DNA of 64,000 bases, from assembly GCA_024279935.1 (NCBI GenBank), contig JAJRQZ010000181.1, positions 27,996 through 91,995 on the forward strand, written 5' to 3'. The DNA comes from Bacteroidota bacterium. Its GTDB lineage: Bacteria > Bacteroidota > Bacteroidia > Bacteroidales > F082. Below, one piece after another: positions 25,660 through 34,903 of this stretch. Below the pieces are notes generated by a model that did no database searches, was not told where the DNA came from, and saw only the letters and a program-made list of their open reading frames with translations. Each line of letters opens with the position of its first letter. Position 1 is the stretch's first letter. The position numbers and the translations under genes are program-made.

Positions 25660-28083
25660 CTAAAAAATCTTAGGAAAAGATTTGGGATCGTATTCATGCA
25701 TCATATTGTAAACTGCATCAAAAACATCTTCGGCATTGGGGTTCGAGAAATAATCACCATCAGTGCTATAAGCCGCTCGGTGAGCTTTGGCCGTAAGTGT
25801 CCGGGGATCCATGTCGAGGCTATAAAACGCATGCTGCTCTTCAATTACCTTTTGCATCATAAATGCCGTTGCGCCCCCGGGGACGTCTTCGTCAAAAAAC
25901 AAGACTTTATTTGTTTTTGCCAGTGATTCTGCAATTAGATGGTTTACATCGAAGGGGATAAGCGACTGAACATCAATAAGCTCGACTTCAATACCAAAAC
26001 CACTGAGTTGTTTGGCGGCATCCAGGGCTATTCTAACGCAAGAACCATAAGTAACTAGGGTAACATCCTTGCCCTCTTGAACAATTTCCGGTATTCCCAC
26101 GGCAGTATTGAACTCACCGAGGTTGTCGGGAATTTTTTCCCTTAGGCGATAAGCATTCAGGGGTTCTATTATCAAAACCGGCTGATCCGATTCCAGATAT
26201 GTGTTATAGAAGCCTGCAGCCCTGGTAATATTTCTGGGAACTGCCAGATGTACCCCGCGTATTGAGTTGATCACCATGCTCAATGGAGATCCGGAATGCC
26301 AAATACCTTCAAGCCGGTGACCGCGCGTGCTCACTATCAATGGTGCTTTTTGCCCGCCTTTGGTACGATAATAAAGCGTTGCCAAATCATCGCTCATAAC
26401 CTGCAAGCCATATAATAAGTAGTCGAAATACTGTATCTCGGCAATTGGCCGCAAACCGCGCATGGCCATGCCCAATCCCTGGCCGATAATTGTTGCTTCT
26501 CGGATTCCCGTGTCGAAGATGCGCGAGATACCATATTTTTCCTGCAAGCCCTCATAGGTTTGGTTAACGCCGCCAATGCGCCCTACATCCTCTCCAAACG
26601 CAACTACCAGAGGATTACTATTAAATATCAGGTCGAAATTATCGCGCAATATCTCCCTGCCCGGAACCATTTTGGAGTTGGCGCTATAAACAGCGGGGCA
26701 ATGCTTTACGTTTAGGGCAGATAAATCAGTTTCGCTATAAAGATGTGAGTTATAACGATCTGCATTCTCTTGCATTTCATTTTTCAACCAATTGCCAACA
26801 TTTTTCTTCAATGAGTTTTCAGGGTTTGAGCAGTTATCGCAAATGAGCCTCAAAATCTTTTTTGCTGAAGAAACCAGATCCTTTGTAATTGGCTCCCCTA
26901 CCCTGGCGAGATCTTTTTTAATTTTCTCGATATCAGATGTTTGAGCACAGTTGCATGTAGTAACATCCACTAACTCAAGAAAATCTTTTTGCCTTTGCTG
27001 TATTGGCTTCAGGAAGTTGTTCCATGCATTTTTACGTGCTTGTTTCACTCTTGCTACAGCCTCGGCTTCAATCCGGCCCAATTCTTCCTCAGAGGCAATC
27101 CCGCTTTCCAGTATCCACTTTTTCATCCGGTTTATGCCATCCAGGTCCGATTCCCTTTGTAGTTGTCGAGGTGTTTTGTATCTCTCGTGCGAGCCGGAGG
27201 TCGAGTGGCCTTGAGGTTGGGTACAATCAACGATATGAAAAAGGACGGGAACATGTTCGTTACGACATATTTTTATGCCCTTCCTGTAAATGTCAATTAA
27301 CCCGGGGTAATTGTAGGCACTGGCCTTGAAAATGTGAATCCCATTAGTTTGACCGGTTTTCTGAAAACCTTTAAGCACTTCGGAGATACTTGATTTAGTG
27401 GTCTGGAATTTATTGGGGACCGATATGCCCCATTCATCGTCCCAGACCGATATGGCCATAGGCACTTGCATAACACCTGCCGCATTAATAGTCTCAAAAA
27501 AGTATCCTTCAGATGTGGAAGCGTCACCAATGGTCCCGAAAGCAACCTCATTACCGTCAAGTGTGAACTTATCGGTATTTACCGGAGTATTGTTTTCCCT
27601 AAAAAATTTGGAGGCCAAAGCCAAGCCCAGCAAACGTGGCATCTGGCTAGCCGTGGGGGAAGAGTCGGCCGCGGAATTTTTCAGGCCGGCAAGATCCTTC
27701 CAGTTGCCATCAGCATCCAGGCTTCTTGTGGCAAAGTGGTTGTTCATCAAACGTCCGCCGTTTGCGGGATTTGCTTCCAGGTCTGTATCGCCATAAAGCA
27801 TGGCAAATATTTCTTCCAGCTTGATTATCCCGGAGGCAAGCATAAAGGTTTGGTCGCGATAATATCCCGAGCGCCAGTCGCCTTTCTCAAAAACACGGGC
27901 CATTGCCAGTTGCGGCACTTCCTTCCCATCACCGAAAATTCCGAACTTTGCCTTGCCAGTAAGCACCTCGCGCCTACCGGTCAAGCTAGCATGACGGCTC
28001 TCGTTGGCAATCCGATAATCGTTGAGGACTTGCTCTTTGCTTAATTTTAACCGCTTAAGGATATTTAAAGTTTTTGTTGTCAT
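25660..28083 (-). CDS. thiamine-dependent 2-oxo acid dehydrogenase E1, fused alpha and beta subunits
   Basis: About 807 residues that join the E1 alpha and beta chains of a branched-chain type 2-oxo acid dehydrogenase. The alpha half has GKAKFGIFGDGKEVPQ, MPRLLGLALASKFF and the TPP-binding GTIGDASTSEGYFFETINAA. A charged linker of about 100 residues follows. The beta half has VVAFGEDVGRIGGVNQTYEGL, ATIIGQGLGMAMRGLRPIAEIQYFDYL and VTYGSCVRIALDAAK. It decarboxylates 2-oxo acids and passes the acyl group to lipoyl E2, giving branched acyl-CoA primers or energy. E2 and E3 are not in the window. The TACCTTTG promoter at 28105-28112 rules out the TTG at 28107; ATG 28083 is chosen, ATG 28092 is possible. 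Confidence 0.9.
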   Translation of the reverse strand: MTTKTLNILKRLKLSKEQVLNDYRIANESRHASLTGRREVLTGKAKFGIFGDGKEVPQLAMARVFEKGDWRSGYYRDQTFMLASGIIKLEEIFAMLYGDTDLEANPANGGRLMNNHFATRSLDADGNWKDLAGLKNSAADSSPTASQMPRLLGLALASKFFRENNTPVNTDKFTLDGNEVAFGTIGDASTSEGYFFETINAAGVMQVPMAISVWDDEWGISVPNKFQTTKSSISEVLKGFQKTGQTNGIHIFKASAYNYPGLIDIYRKGIKICRNEHVPVLFHIVDCTQPQGHSTSGSHERYKTPRQLQRESDLDGINRMKKWILESGIASEEELGRIEAEAVARVKQARKNAWNNFLKPIQQRQKDFLELVDVTTCNCAQTSDIEKIKKDLARVGEPITKDLVSSAKKILRLICDNCSNPENSLKKNVGNWLKNEMQENADRYNSHLYSETDLSALNVKHCPAVYSANSKMVPGREILRDNFDLIFNSNPLVVAFGEDVGRIGGVNQTYEGLQEKYGISRIFDTGIREATIIGQGLGMAMRGLRPIAEIQYFDYLLYGLQVMSDDLATLYYRTKGGQKAPLIVSTRGHRLEGIWHSGSPLSMVINSIRGVHLAVPRNITRAAGFYNTYLESDQPVLIIEPLNAYRLREKIPDNLGEFNTAVGIPEIVQEGKDVTLVTYGSCVRIALDAAKQLSGFGIEVELIDVQSLIPFDVNHLIAESLAKTNKVLFFDEDVPGGATAFMMQKVIEEQHAFYSLDMDPRTLTAKAHRAAYSTDGDYFSNPNAEDVFDAVYNMMHEYDPKSFPKIF

Positions 28084-28104
28084 CAAGAACATTTTATGAG
28101 ACCG

Positions 28105-28112
28105 CAAAGGTA
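28105..28112 (-). promoter_or_regulatory. -7 promoter element (TACCTTTG) for the E1 gene
   Basis: Exact TAnnTTTG match on the minus strand, 21 bases upstream of the chosen ATG. It decides between the candidate starts. Confidence 0.55.
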
Positions 28113-28133
28113 ATTAAATTCATTCTAAATAAG

Positions 28134-28155
28134 AAATCCGCCACAAGCCGGATTT
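28134..28155 (-). terminator. possible terminator after the membrane-protein gene
   Basis: AAATCCG (28134-28140) pairs with CGGATTT (28149-28155) over an 8-base loop; on the minus strand the stem is followed by CTTATTT, a short imperfect T-tract. Just upstream of the E1 promoter. Confidence 0.45.
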
Positions 28156-28172
28156 TACTATACATCCTATAT

Positions 28173-29003
28173 TTACCAGTGTATCGTATAAAGCCGGCTA
28201 AGTATGATGCGCAAGCCAAAATACATTGAAACGGCAAGGATAACAAGGAACCTGGAAATTCCCGGGCGGCGGTCGTCTTCATCGAAATATAGTTTTTCGA
28301 GGCTTGAAACCCGCAGGGCAATAATTAAAACAAGGACGCTGAGGCTTATCCAGGCAAATTTTTCCTGAAACAGCAAGCGCTGCCAGAAATAAATTATTAT
28401 TAACGTATATCCGAACAAAAAAGGCAAGATGAATTGCGACATGATAAAGAAGGGGAAGTTGCGCTCGTCAAGCTTGTTGAAATAGGAGTTTGCCGACATC
28501 GCCACCGGCCTCACCATCAGGAATGCCGTAATAATCAAACCGAAGAAACCGATCAAAGCGACCAGCATTTTCTGGGTATCGTTAAAATACATCCAATTAA
28601 AAACGTGCCCTACACCTGTTTTAAATATATTTCCGATCATCAGGCTGCCAAAGGTTTGGTTGAACGCAATTAAGCTAAGCCATACAAACAACACTTTCAT
28701 GCGCGACTGCTCCTCGGTGAGGCCGAAATAACCGATTAGCGAAACCAATCCCAACAGGAACACCAACAAGGGTCCTGATCCAAAAATCATTTTTACCGAA
28801 TCGTGGGTCCATTGATAAGGCTCGATATGATATAGTATTTGATCGAAGTCGAAACTGACATCGAAGCCGAACATAGCCGTTGAAAGCAGTGTTGTAAAGT
28901 AGTTTAGATAAAAGACTATAAGATAGGCAATTACAAAAGAGGATGTTGAGTTTGCAACAACAGACCAAAAATTTGTACGGCTGAGTTTGGTATTGGCTTC
29001 CAT
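28173..29003 (-). CDS. polytopic membrane protein of unknown function
   Basis: About 276 residues with seven or eight predicted membrane helices (for example SSFVIAYLIVFYLNYFTTLL, LLVFLLGLVSLIGYFG, LVALIGFFGLIITAFLMVRP, ILPFLFGYTLIIIYFW, FLVILAVSMYFGLRIIL). Conserved-looking loops include WTHDSVKMIFGSGPL and GNIFKTGVGHVFNWMYFND. No family was recognised. It lies 50 bases downstream of the oxoamine synthase gene and before the E1 gene, all on the minus strand, so a role connected with membrane lipids is possible but unproven. The chosen start is ATG 29003; ATG 29021 is also in frame. Confidence 0.75.
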   Translation of the reverse strand: MEANTKLSRTNFWSVVANSTSSFVIAYLIVFYLNYFTTLLSTAMFGFDVSFDFDQILYHIEPYQWTHDSVKMIFGSGPLLVFLLGLVSLIGYFGLTEEQSRMKVLFVWLSLIAFNQTFGSLMIGNIFKTGVGHVFNWMYFNDTQKMLVALIGFFGLIITAFLMVRPVAMSANSYFNKLDERNFPFFIMSQFILPFLFGYTLIIIYFWQRLLFQEKFAWISLSVLVLIIALRVSSLEKLYFDEDDRRPGISRFLVILAVSMYFGLRIILSRLYTIHW

Positions 29004-29052
29004 CGATAAAATGCCGGCCAAGTATCAAGTAATACCCGGCAGAACTATGTTT

Positions 29053-30300
29053 TTATTCGGCGGTCATCGCCTTCATTTCCAACTTATACTCCTGGTTATC
29101 AAGTTTTTGCTTAACTTCGGCAAAAGCTTTTACAGTATATTCCACATCTTCCAGGGTATGTATGGCAGTTGGAATCAGCCTTAGCATTATTTGCCCTTTC
29201 GGGATAACGGGATAAACGACTATGGAGCAGAAGATATTGTAGTTTTCGCGCAGATCGTAAGTAATTTGAGTAGCTTCGGGAATCCCGCCTTTAAGAAAAA
29301 CTGGCGTTACAGGTGAAGCCGCAACACCAAGGTCCAGCCCTTTTTCCCTCAATCCCGATTGAAGGGCATTCACTATTCTCCATAAGTTTTCGCGGTGCTC
29401 AGGTTCGTTCTTAAGCATTTCCAAACGCTTCAACGCCCCAATTACCATTGGCATGGGCAATGATTTAGCGTATATCTGCGAGCGCATATTATATTTCAAA
29501 TACTTGATGACGCTTTGCTTTGAAGCCACAAACGCTCCAATTCCGGCCATTGATTTGGCAAAAGTCCCGAAATAAAGATCAACCTTGCCCTGTATGCCGA
29601 AATGCTCGTCGGTGCCGGCACCAGTTGGCCCCATTGTGCCAAATCCGTGTGCATCATCGATCAACAGGCGGAAATTATACTTTTCCTTAAAGGCCACGAT
29701 CTTGTCAAGCTTGCCCAAATCTCCCGCCATACCGTAAACACCTTCAGTTATTACCAAGATTCCGCCGCCGGTTTTGTCAACTATTTTTGTGGCGCGCTTT
29801 AATTCTTTTTCCAGATTTTCCATATTGTTGTGCGGATAAACAAATCGTTTCCCGAAATGCAGTCTCATCCCATCTATAATACAAGCATGAGCCTCCGAAT
29901 CATAAACAATTACGTCTTTCCTGTCAACCATGGCATTAATGATGGAAACCATGCCCTGGTATCCGTAATTAAGCAAATAGGCACTTTCGCGGTTCACGAA
30001 CGCTGCCAGTTTTTGTTCAAGCTCCTCATGGTATTTTGTTTGGCCCGACATCATCCTGGCTCCCATCGGATAAGCCATTCCCCAATCGGCAGCACCCTGT
30101 GCATCGGCTTTCCTGACTTCGGGATTATTGGCCAGCCCAAGGTAGTTGTTTAAACTCCAAACTAACCTCTCCTTTCCCTGAAACATCATCTTATTCGACA
30201 GTTCCCCCTCAAGTTTCGGAAAAACATAATATCCTTCGGCCTGGCTTGCATATTTCCCTAAGGGACCTATTGCCGATTCGCACTTATCAAAAACATCCAT
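29053..30300 (-). CDS. alpha-oxoamine synthase, serine palmitoyltransferase type
   Basis: A 415-residue PLP enzyme of the fold-type I alpha-oxoamine synthase group. Seen: the NNYLGLANNPEV entry motif (about 51-62), His in YDSEAHAC (138) that stacks on PLP, DDAHGFG (215-221) and the Schiff-base Lys in GTFAKSMAG (Lys249). These enzymes condense an acyl-CoA with an amino acid. Bacteroidota homologues include serine palmitoyltransferase, which starts sphingolipid synthesis, and cysteate acyltransferases for sulfonolipids; the amino-acid substrate cannot be settled from sequence reading. It has its own TATTTTTG element (30326-30333) and heads a minus-strand group with the membrane protein. Confidence 0.85.
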   Translation of the reverse strand: MDVFDKCESAIGPLGKYASQAEGYYVFPKLEGELSNKMMFQGKERLVWSLNNYLGLANNPEVRKADAQGAADWGMAYPMGARMMSGQTKYHEELEQKLAAFVNRESAYLLNYGYQGMVSIINAMVDRKDVIVYDSEAHACIIDGMRLHFGKRFVYPHNNMENLEKELKRATKIVDKTGGGILVITEGVYGMAGDLGKLDKIVAFKEKYNFRLLIDDAHGFGTMGPTGAGTDEHFGIQGKVDLYFGTFAKSMAGIGAFVASKQSVIKYLKYNMRSQIYAKSLPMPMVIGALKRLEMLKNEPEHRENLWRIVNALQSGLREKGLDLGVAASPVTPVFLKGGIPEATQITYDLRENYNIFCSIVVYPVIPKGQIMLRLIPTAIHTLEDVEYTVKAFAEVKQKLDNQEYKLEMKAMTAE

Positions 30301-30325
30301 TTTATACCTATTTATATTTAAAGCG

Positions 30326-30333
30326 CAAAAATA
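30326..30333 (-). promoter_or_regulatory. -7 promoter element (TATTTTTG) for the oxoamine synthase
   Basis: Exact TAnnTTTG match on the minus strand, 25 bases upstream of the ATG at 30300. Confidence 0.55.
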
Positions 30334-30436
30334 TGATTATTATCCTATTCATCAAACGATTGTTAACAAATGCTCAATTTACTGGAAGCAGCAATTTATT
30401 TTACTGAATAACCGTACTTTACAGTATTAACATCAA

Positions 30437-30453
30437 AACATCACAGTGATGTT
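30437..30453. promoter_or_regulatory. 17-base palindrome, candidate operator
   Basis: Perfect dyad AACATCAC-A-GTGATGTT with a 1-base centre, too tight for an RNA hairpin and of the size bound by dimeric repressors. It lies between two divergent promoters. Operator function is inferred. Confidence 0.4.
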
Positions 30454-30625
30454 GCAGTGTTTATCAATTTCATTGATGAAGGAATTGTTTTGCCAAAGCC
30501 CTGTTTGCACAAAGCAACTTATGTTTAGTTCATGTATGATAGAACTGAGCAAAAGTTTGTTGTGCTAAAATCGAAATTTTCACAAACTTAGTTATGTTAA
30601 GTATTTCACAATGATAATTTTCATT

Positions 30626-30633
30626 TATATTTG
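30626..30633 (+). promoter_or_regulatory. -7 promoter element (TATATTTG) for the aminotransferase
   Basis: Exact TAnnTTTG match 26 bases upstream of ATG 30660. Unusually for this phylum the gene also has a perfect AGGAGG (30649-30654), five bases before the ATG. Confidence 0.55.
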
Positions 30634-30659
30634 CCAATTCTTTTAAACAGGAGGCCAAA

Positions 30660-31868
30660 ATGAAAAAATATATATTATCGAAGAGGGTTTTGAACATGAC
30701 CGTATCGGCGACTCTAAAAATGACCGATATGAGCAGGGAGCTGAAAGCCAAAGGAATAGACGTTATAGCATTAAGCATAGGCGAACCTGACTTCAACACG
30801 CCCATTAATGTAAAGAATGCCGCCAAAGCAGCCATAGACGATAACCTGACACATTACCCACCCGTTCCCGGCTTGCCGTTATTGAGGGAAGCCATAAGCA
30901 ATAAATTGAAGCGGGACAACAATCTCGACTATCTACCCTCGCAAATAGTTGTTTCCACGGGGGCAAAGCATTCATTGGCAAACGTTTTCATGAGCATACT
31001 CGACGATGGTGACGAGGTTATCGTACCTTCCCCGTTTTGGGTTTCCTATCCCGAGATGATAAAGCTTGCCGGTGGCAAAATGGTCAAGGTCAGTACTGGG
31101 ATTGCCGAAGGTTTTAAGTTAAATCCCCAGCAGCTGGAAGATGCAATCACCAAAAACACCAAAGCATTTCTTTTCAACTCACCAAGCAACCCTACCGGGG
31201 CAGTTTATACTTTTGACGAATTGAAAGGCCTGGCAAAAGTCCTGGAAAAGCACCCTGATATTTTAATTATTGCCGACGAGATTTACGAGTTGATAAACTT
31301 TGAGGGAAAGCATCACAGTTTTGCTTCCTTCGGTAGCTTAAAAGACAGGGTAATATTAATAAACGGGGTGGCGAAGGGTTTTGCCATGACAGGGTGGAGA
31401 ATCGGCTATATGGCGGCGCCCCTCGAAATAGCACAGGCCTGCACCAAGCTGCAAGGGCAGTTCACCTCAGGAGCGTCGAGCATTTCCCAGGCGGCTGCGG
31501 CCGAGGCCGTAAACACCGACCCAGGCACCTCCGCTGAGCTGAAAACAATGCTAAAGGAATTCAGGAAGAGAAGGGATTTGTTGATAGAACTGATGAAGCA
31601 GATACCGGGAATAAAAACAAATGTGCCTGGCGGGGCTTTTTACTTATTTCCCGATATAAGTTATTATTTCGGGAAATCCGATGGCAAAACCATAATTGAC
31701 AACAGTAATGATTTATGTATATACCTGCTTGAGAATGCACATGTTGCGCTTGTAGCCGGAGCAGCCTTCGGAAGCCCTGAATGCATAAGAATTTCTTATG
31801 CGACATCAATTGATAACCTTAAAGAAGCTGTTAAAAGAATATCAGAATCGCTTACGGCACTAAAATAA
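30660..31868 (+). CDS. PLP-dependent aminotransferase, aspartate aminotransferase type
   Basis: A 402-residue class I aminotransferase of the Ib subgroup. Motifs: SIGEPDFNTP (about 39-48), NSPSNPTGAVY (173-183), Asp in ADEIYE (205-210) and the PLP Lys in GVAKGFAMTGWRIGY (Lys239), with the Arg of WRIGY for the substrate carboxylate. It transfers the amino group between aspartate (or similar) and 2-oxoglutarate. A perfect AGGAGG precedes the ATG, rare in Bacteroidota and suggesting strong or special translation. The next gene starts five bases after its stop. Confidence 0.93.
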   Translation: MKKYILSKRVLNMTVSATLKMTDMSRELKAKGIDVIALSIGEPDFNTPINVKNAAKAAIDDNLTHYPPVPGLPLLREAISNKLKRDNNLDYLPSQIVVSTGAKHSLANVFMSILDDGDEVIVPSPFWVSYPEMIKLAGGKMVKVSTGIAEGFKLNPQQLEDAITKNTKAFLFNSPSNPTGAVYTFDELKGLAKVLEKHPDILIIADEIYELINFEGKHHSFASFGSLKDRVILINGVAKGFAMTGWRIGYMAAPLEIAQACTKLQGQFTSGASSISQAAAAEAVNTDPGTSAELKTMLKEFRKRRDLLIELMKQIPGIKTNVPGGAFYLFPDISYYFGKSDGKTIIDNSNDLCIYLLENAHVALVAGAAFGSPECIRISYATSIDNLKEAVKRISESLTALK

Positions 31869-31873
31869 CTATC

Positions 31874-33838
31874 TTGAAAGAATATATAGGCAGAATTTAT
31901 GAGCTACTGAAAAGGATTGGCATCATACTATTGTTTTTTAGCCTGAGCAGGTTGTTTTTTTACTTGTTCAACCTTTCTCTGTTTTCAGACATAGGGTTCG
32001 CTCATATCCTAAGAATCATGGTGATAGGACTTAGGTTCGACCTATCCGTAATAGTGTATTTCAATATTTTGATGATATTGATGCACATCTTGCCCTTGGG
32101 GAAAGTCTATTACAATAAATATTACCAACGAACAATAAATTTTTTATTCATATCAATAAACACTATTTTAATATCAATCAACCTATCCGATTCCGTTTTC
32201 TATCATTTCACACAAAAAAGGTCAACCATCGATGTGCTGAAGTTCATCTTTATCAGCGATGACGCAATTAAGCTGTTGCCAAGGTTTTTATTGGATTATT
32301 GGTATCTGGGAATATTTGTGGTTGCTGTTGTTTTTGTGTTAAACAAACTAAGCAAAAAAATCGGTCAACGATCCGCACATGAATTCAAGACAACCTTCAA
32401 GCAATTTGTTTTCAAGGCATTAACCATGTTCATAATTCTTGGCTTTTGTTTGTTGGGTGCGAGGGGAGGAATACAGCTTAGGCCCTTGTCGATGATGCAT
32501 GCCACCACTTCCGGCCCCGCAAAACAGATACCGATAATCCTAAACACGCCCTTCACCCTGATGACAACTTATGGGCATGGCGGCATTAGCAACTATAGCT
32601 TCTTTGACGAAAGTGAGCTGCCACAGTATTATAATGTTGTTAAACAAAAAAGCAATCCGGGAAACTTCAACAACAGGAATGTGGTGATAATTATGTTGGA
32701 AAGCTTCTCAAAAGAGTATGTTGGAAGTTTAAACAATTATAAGGGTTATACTCCTTTTCTGGATTCTTTGCTGGCCAATTCCCTTGCGTTCACAAATGCT
32801 TTTTCAAGCGGGTATCGGTCGATGGACGCCATACCGACTGCCTTGACATCGATACCCTGTTTGATAGACGACCCGATAATCACATCGGTTTACGGCAATA
32901 ACAAATATACTTCGCTAGCCAATTTGCTCAAGGGCAAATCGTATGAAACAGCATTCTTTCACGGGGGCACCAACGGGACTTTAGGGCTTGATGGTTTTGT
33001 GAGATTTTTGGGTTTCGAAAAATATTATGGTCGTACGGAATACGGCAACGACAACGATTACGATAATTACTGGGGAATTTATGACGAACCATTTCTACAG
33101 TTTATGATCAAGAAGATCGCCGATATGAAAGAGCCCTTCTTTGCCATGGAATTCACTTTAAGCTCGCATTATCCCTATTCCTTGCCAAAAAAATACGGCA
33201 ACACTTTTAAAGAAGGGCCCTTGAGGATTCACAAGGTTGTCAGATATACCGATAATTCCCTGCGAAGGTTTTTTGATGAGGCAAAGGGGGAAAAATGGTT
33301 CAAGAACACAATATTTATTATTTCGGCCGACCATCCCGCACAATCGGTCATTCCGGGGACCAAAGGCAATTTTGATGATGCAGATAATTTGCCTGACAAC
33401 CGCTTATTAAAATATTATAAAAACACATCCGGCAGATATGCCATACCAATTTTGATCTATCAGCCCGGCGACAGCAGCTTAAACGGAATATATGATGATG
33501 TCTTCCAGCAGTCGGACATAATGCCCACGATTTTGGATTTGCTCAACTTTGACGGAAAATATATCGCATTTGGGAACAGTGCCTTCGACACCGCCGCCGC
33601 CCATGCGGCCTTCCACTACGTAAATGGCTTATACCAAATAACTTATAAAGATTATTGTCTATTGTTCAACGGCGTTGAACCGACAGCACTTTATCTGAAA
33701 GACGATGTTGGCCACAGCAACAACTTACTAGAAAAAGAACCTGCGATTGCCTTAAAGCTCGAGAATATCTTAAAGGCATATTTACAGGAATATAGTCATC
33801 GCATGCGTAAAAATGATTTACAAATCAAGACAAAATAA
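31874..33838 (+). CDS. LTA synthase/phosphoglycerol transferase-like sulfatase-fold membrane enzyme
   Basis: A 654-residue protein with five N-terminal membrane helices (about 1-165, 185-210) and an extracytoplasmic sulfatase-fold domain from about 270. Seen: NVVIIMLESFSKEYVG with the metal-binding Glu, the nucleophile region SSGYRSMDAIPTALTSIP, FFHGGTNGTLGLDGF, and the metal site IISADHPAQ (about 485). Relatives transfer phosphoglycerol or phosphoethanolamine to glycans or lipids in the periplasm. Bacteroidota lack classical LTA, so the acceptor here is unknown; an envelope glycan or lipid is likely given the heptose, Wzz and O-antigen genes downstream. The start is TTG, five bases after the aminotransferase stop. 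Confidence 0.85.
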   Translation: MKEYIGRIYELLKRIGIILLFFSLSRLFFYLFNLSLFSDIGFAHILRIMVIGLRFDLSVIVYFNILMILMHILPLGKVYYNKYYQRTINFLFISINTILISINLSDSVFYHFTQKRSTIDVLKFIFISDDAIKLLPRFLLDYWYLGIFVVAVVFVLNKLSKKIGQRSAHEFKTTFKQFVFKALTMFIILGFCLLGARGGIQLRPLSMMHATTSGPAKQIPIILNTPFTLMTTYGHGGISNYSFFDESELPQYYNVVKQKSNPGNFNNRNVVIIMLESFSKEYVGSLNNYKGYTPFLDSLLANSLAFTNAFSSGYRSMDAIPTALTSIPCLIDDPIITSVYGNNKYTSLANLLKGKSYETAFFHGGTNGTLGLDGFVRFLGFEKYYGRTEYGNDNDYDNYWGIYDEPFLQFMIKKIADMKEPFFAMEFTLSSHYPYSLPKKYGNTFKEGPLRIHKVVRYTDNSLRRFFDEAKGEKWFKNTIFIISADHPAQSVIPGTKGNFDDADNLPDNRLLKYYKNTSGRYAIPILIYQPGDSSLNGIYDDVFQQSDIMPTILDLLNFDGKYIAFGNSAFDTAAAHAAFHYVNGLYQITYKDYCLLFNGVEPTALYLKDDVGHSNNLLEKEPAIALKLENILKAYLQEYSHRMRKNDLQIKTK

Positions 33839-33856
33839 AAAGACAAGAGGTTTTAT

Positions 33857-33864
33857 TACATTTG
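33857..33864 (+). promoter_or_regulatory. -7 promoter element (TACATTTG) for the heptose kinase gene
   Basis: Exact TAnnTTTG match 20 bases upstream of ATG 33885. Confidence 0.55.
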
Positions 33865-33884
33865 CAGCAAAATTTTATTGAAAA

Positions 33885-34898
33885 ATGCTGACAACAGAAT
33901 CCGTTTCACATTTATTTAAATCGTTCAACGACAAAAAGATTATTGTCATAGGCGACGTCATGGTAGATTCGTATATTTGGGGAAGTGTAAACAGGATTTC
34001 CCCCGAGGCGCCAGTCCCCGTAGTGGAAGTCGAAAAAAGGGAAGACAGGCTGGGAGGTGCGGCAAATGTAGGGCTCAACATAAAGGCTTTGGGCGCCGAA
34101 CCCTATCTGTGCAGCATTATCGGCAATGATCATAAGGGCAACGACTATATGCACCTGATGGCCGAGCAGCAATTATTGCCAAACGGGATCGTTAAAAGCA
34201 GCGAAAGGCGCACTACGACTAAATTCAGGGTAATTGGAAACAATACACAAATGTTGCGCGTTGACGAGGAAGTTACAACCCCCCTTTCCGATGAGGACCT
34301 AACAGCACTGCTAAACACAATAGGCCTGCTTATCAAAGATGAGGATATCGACGCAATAGTTTTTCAGGATTACGACAAGGGTGTTATCGGCAAAATCCTG
34401 ATTTCCAAGGTTGTGGATATTGCCATGGCCCACAACATTCCAATAGCCGTTGACCCGAAAAAAAACAATTTCCTTGATTTCAACAATGTTGATCTTTTCA
34501 AACCAAATTTAAAAGAGATAAAAGAAGGATTAAACATCGAATTTGACACCGGGGCCATAGAGGAAATAGAAAAAGCGGTTGAGATTTTACAGCAAAAACT
34601 AAATGCCAAAGCAGTGTTGAACACTCTTTCCGAGAAAGGTATGTTCATCAGGTGGAAAAACGATGACGACACTTTTTCCTCAAAACTGATAAATGCCCAT
34701 TACCGTAACATCACGGACGTTTCAGGTGCCGGAGACACAGTTATCAGCGTAGCCTCCTTATGCATGGCCTGTGATACGGGGATGCTTGATTTGGCAGCCA
34801 TCTCAAATTTGGCAGGTGGCCTGGTCTGCGAGGAAGTAGGGGTTGTGCCGATCGACAAGAGCAAGCTTCAAGACGAAGTTATTAGTTTACTTACATAA
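33885..34898 (+). CDS. rfaE1: D-glycero-beta-D-manno-heptose-7-phosphate kinase (RfaE domain I)
   Basis: A 337-residue ribokinase/PfkB-fold kinase that phosphorylates heptose-7-phosphate at C1 in ADP-heptose synthesis for LPS core. It shows IVIGDVMVDSYIWGSVNRISPEAPVPVVEVE, the RfaE-specific start, GGAANVGLNIKALG (about 56) and the ATP/catalytic DVSGAGDTVIS with base Asp (about 281). It corresponds to the kinase domain only; the cytidylyltransferase half of bifunctional HldE is absent, as is usual in Bacteroidota where the second function is a separate gene. ubiE follows after five bases. Confidence 0.92.
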   Translation: MLTTESVSHLFKSFNDKKIIVIGDVMVDSYIWGSVNRISPEAPVPVVEVEKREDRLGGAANVGLNIKALGAEPYLCSIIGNDHKGNDYMHLMAEQQLLPNGIVKSSERRTTTKFRVIGNNTQMLRVDEEVTTPLSDEDLTALLNTIGLLIKDEDIDAIVFQDYDKGVIGKILISKVVDIAMAHNIPIAVDPKKNNFLDFNNVDLFKPNLKEIKEGLNIEFDTGAIEEIEKAVEILQQKLNAKAVLNTLSEKGMFIRWKNDDDTFSSKLINAHYRNITDVSGAGDTVISVASLCMACDTGMLDLAAISNLAGGLVCEEVGVVPIDKSKLQDEVISLLT

Positions 34899-34903
34899 CA
34901 GAA

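Larger units (their letters stand above)
30334..30659. other. divergent intergenic region with palindrome and promoter
   Basis: A 326-base AT-rich spacer between the divergent oxoamine synthase and aminotransferase genes. It holds a 17-base palindrome (AACATCAC-A-GTGATGTT, 30437-30453), a smaller inverted repeat ATCAA-N5-TTGAT (about 30462-30476), and the TATATTTG promoter element at 30626-30633. No convincing coding sequence was found. Confidence 0.6.

Noticed and set aside
30530..30835. 101-residue minus-strand ORF across the aminotransferase start
   Set aside because: Antisense to a clear gene and its promoter; no family resemblance.
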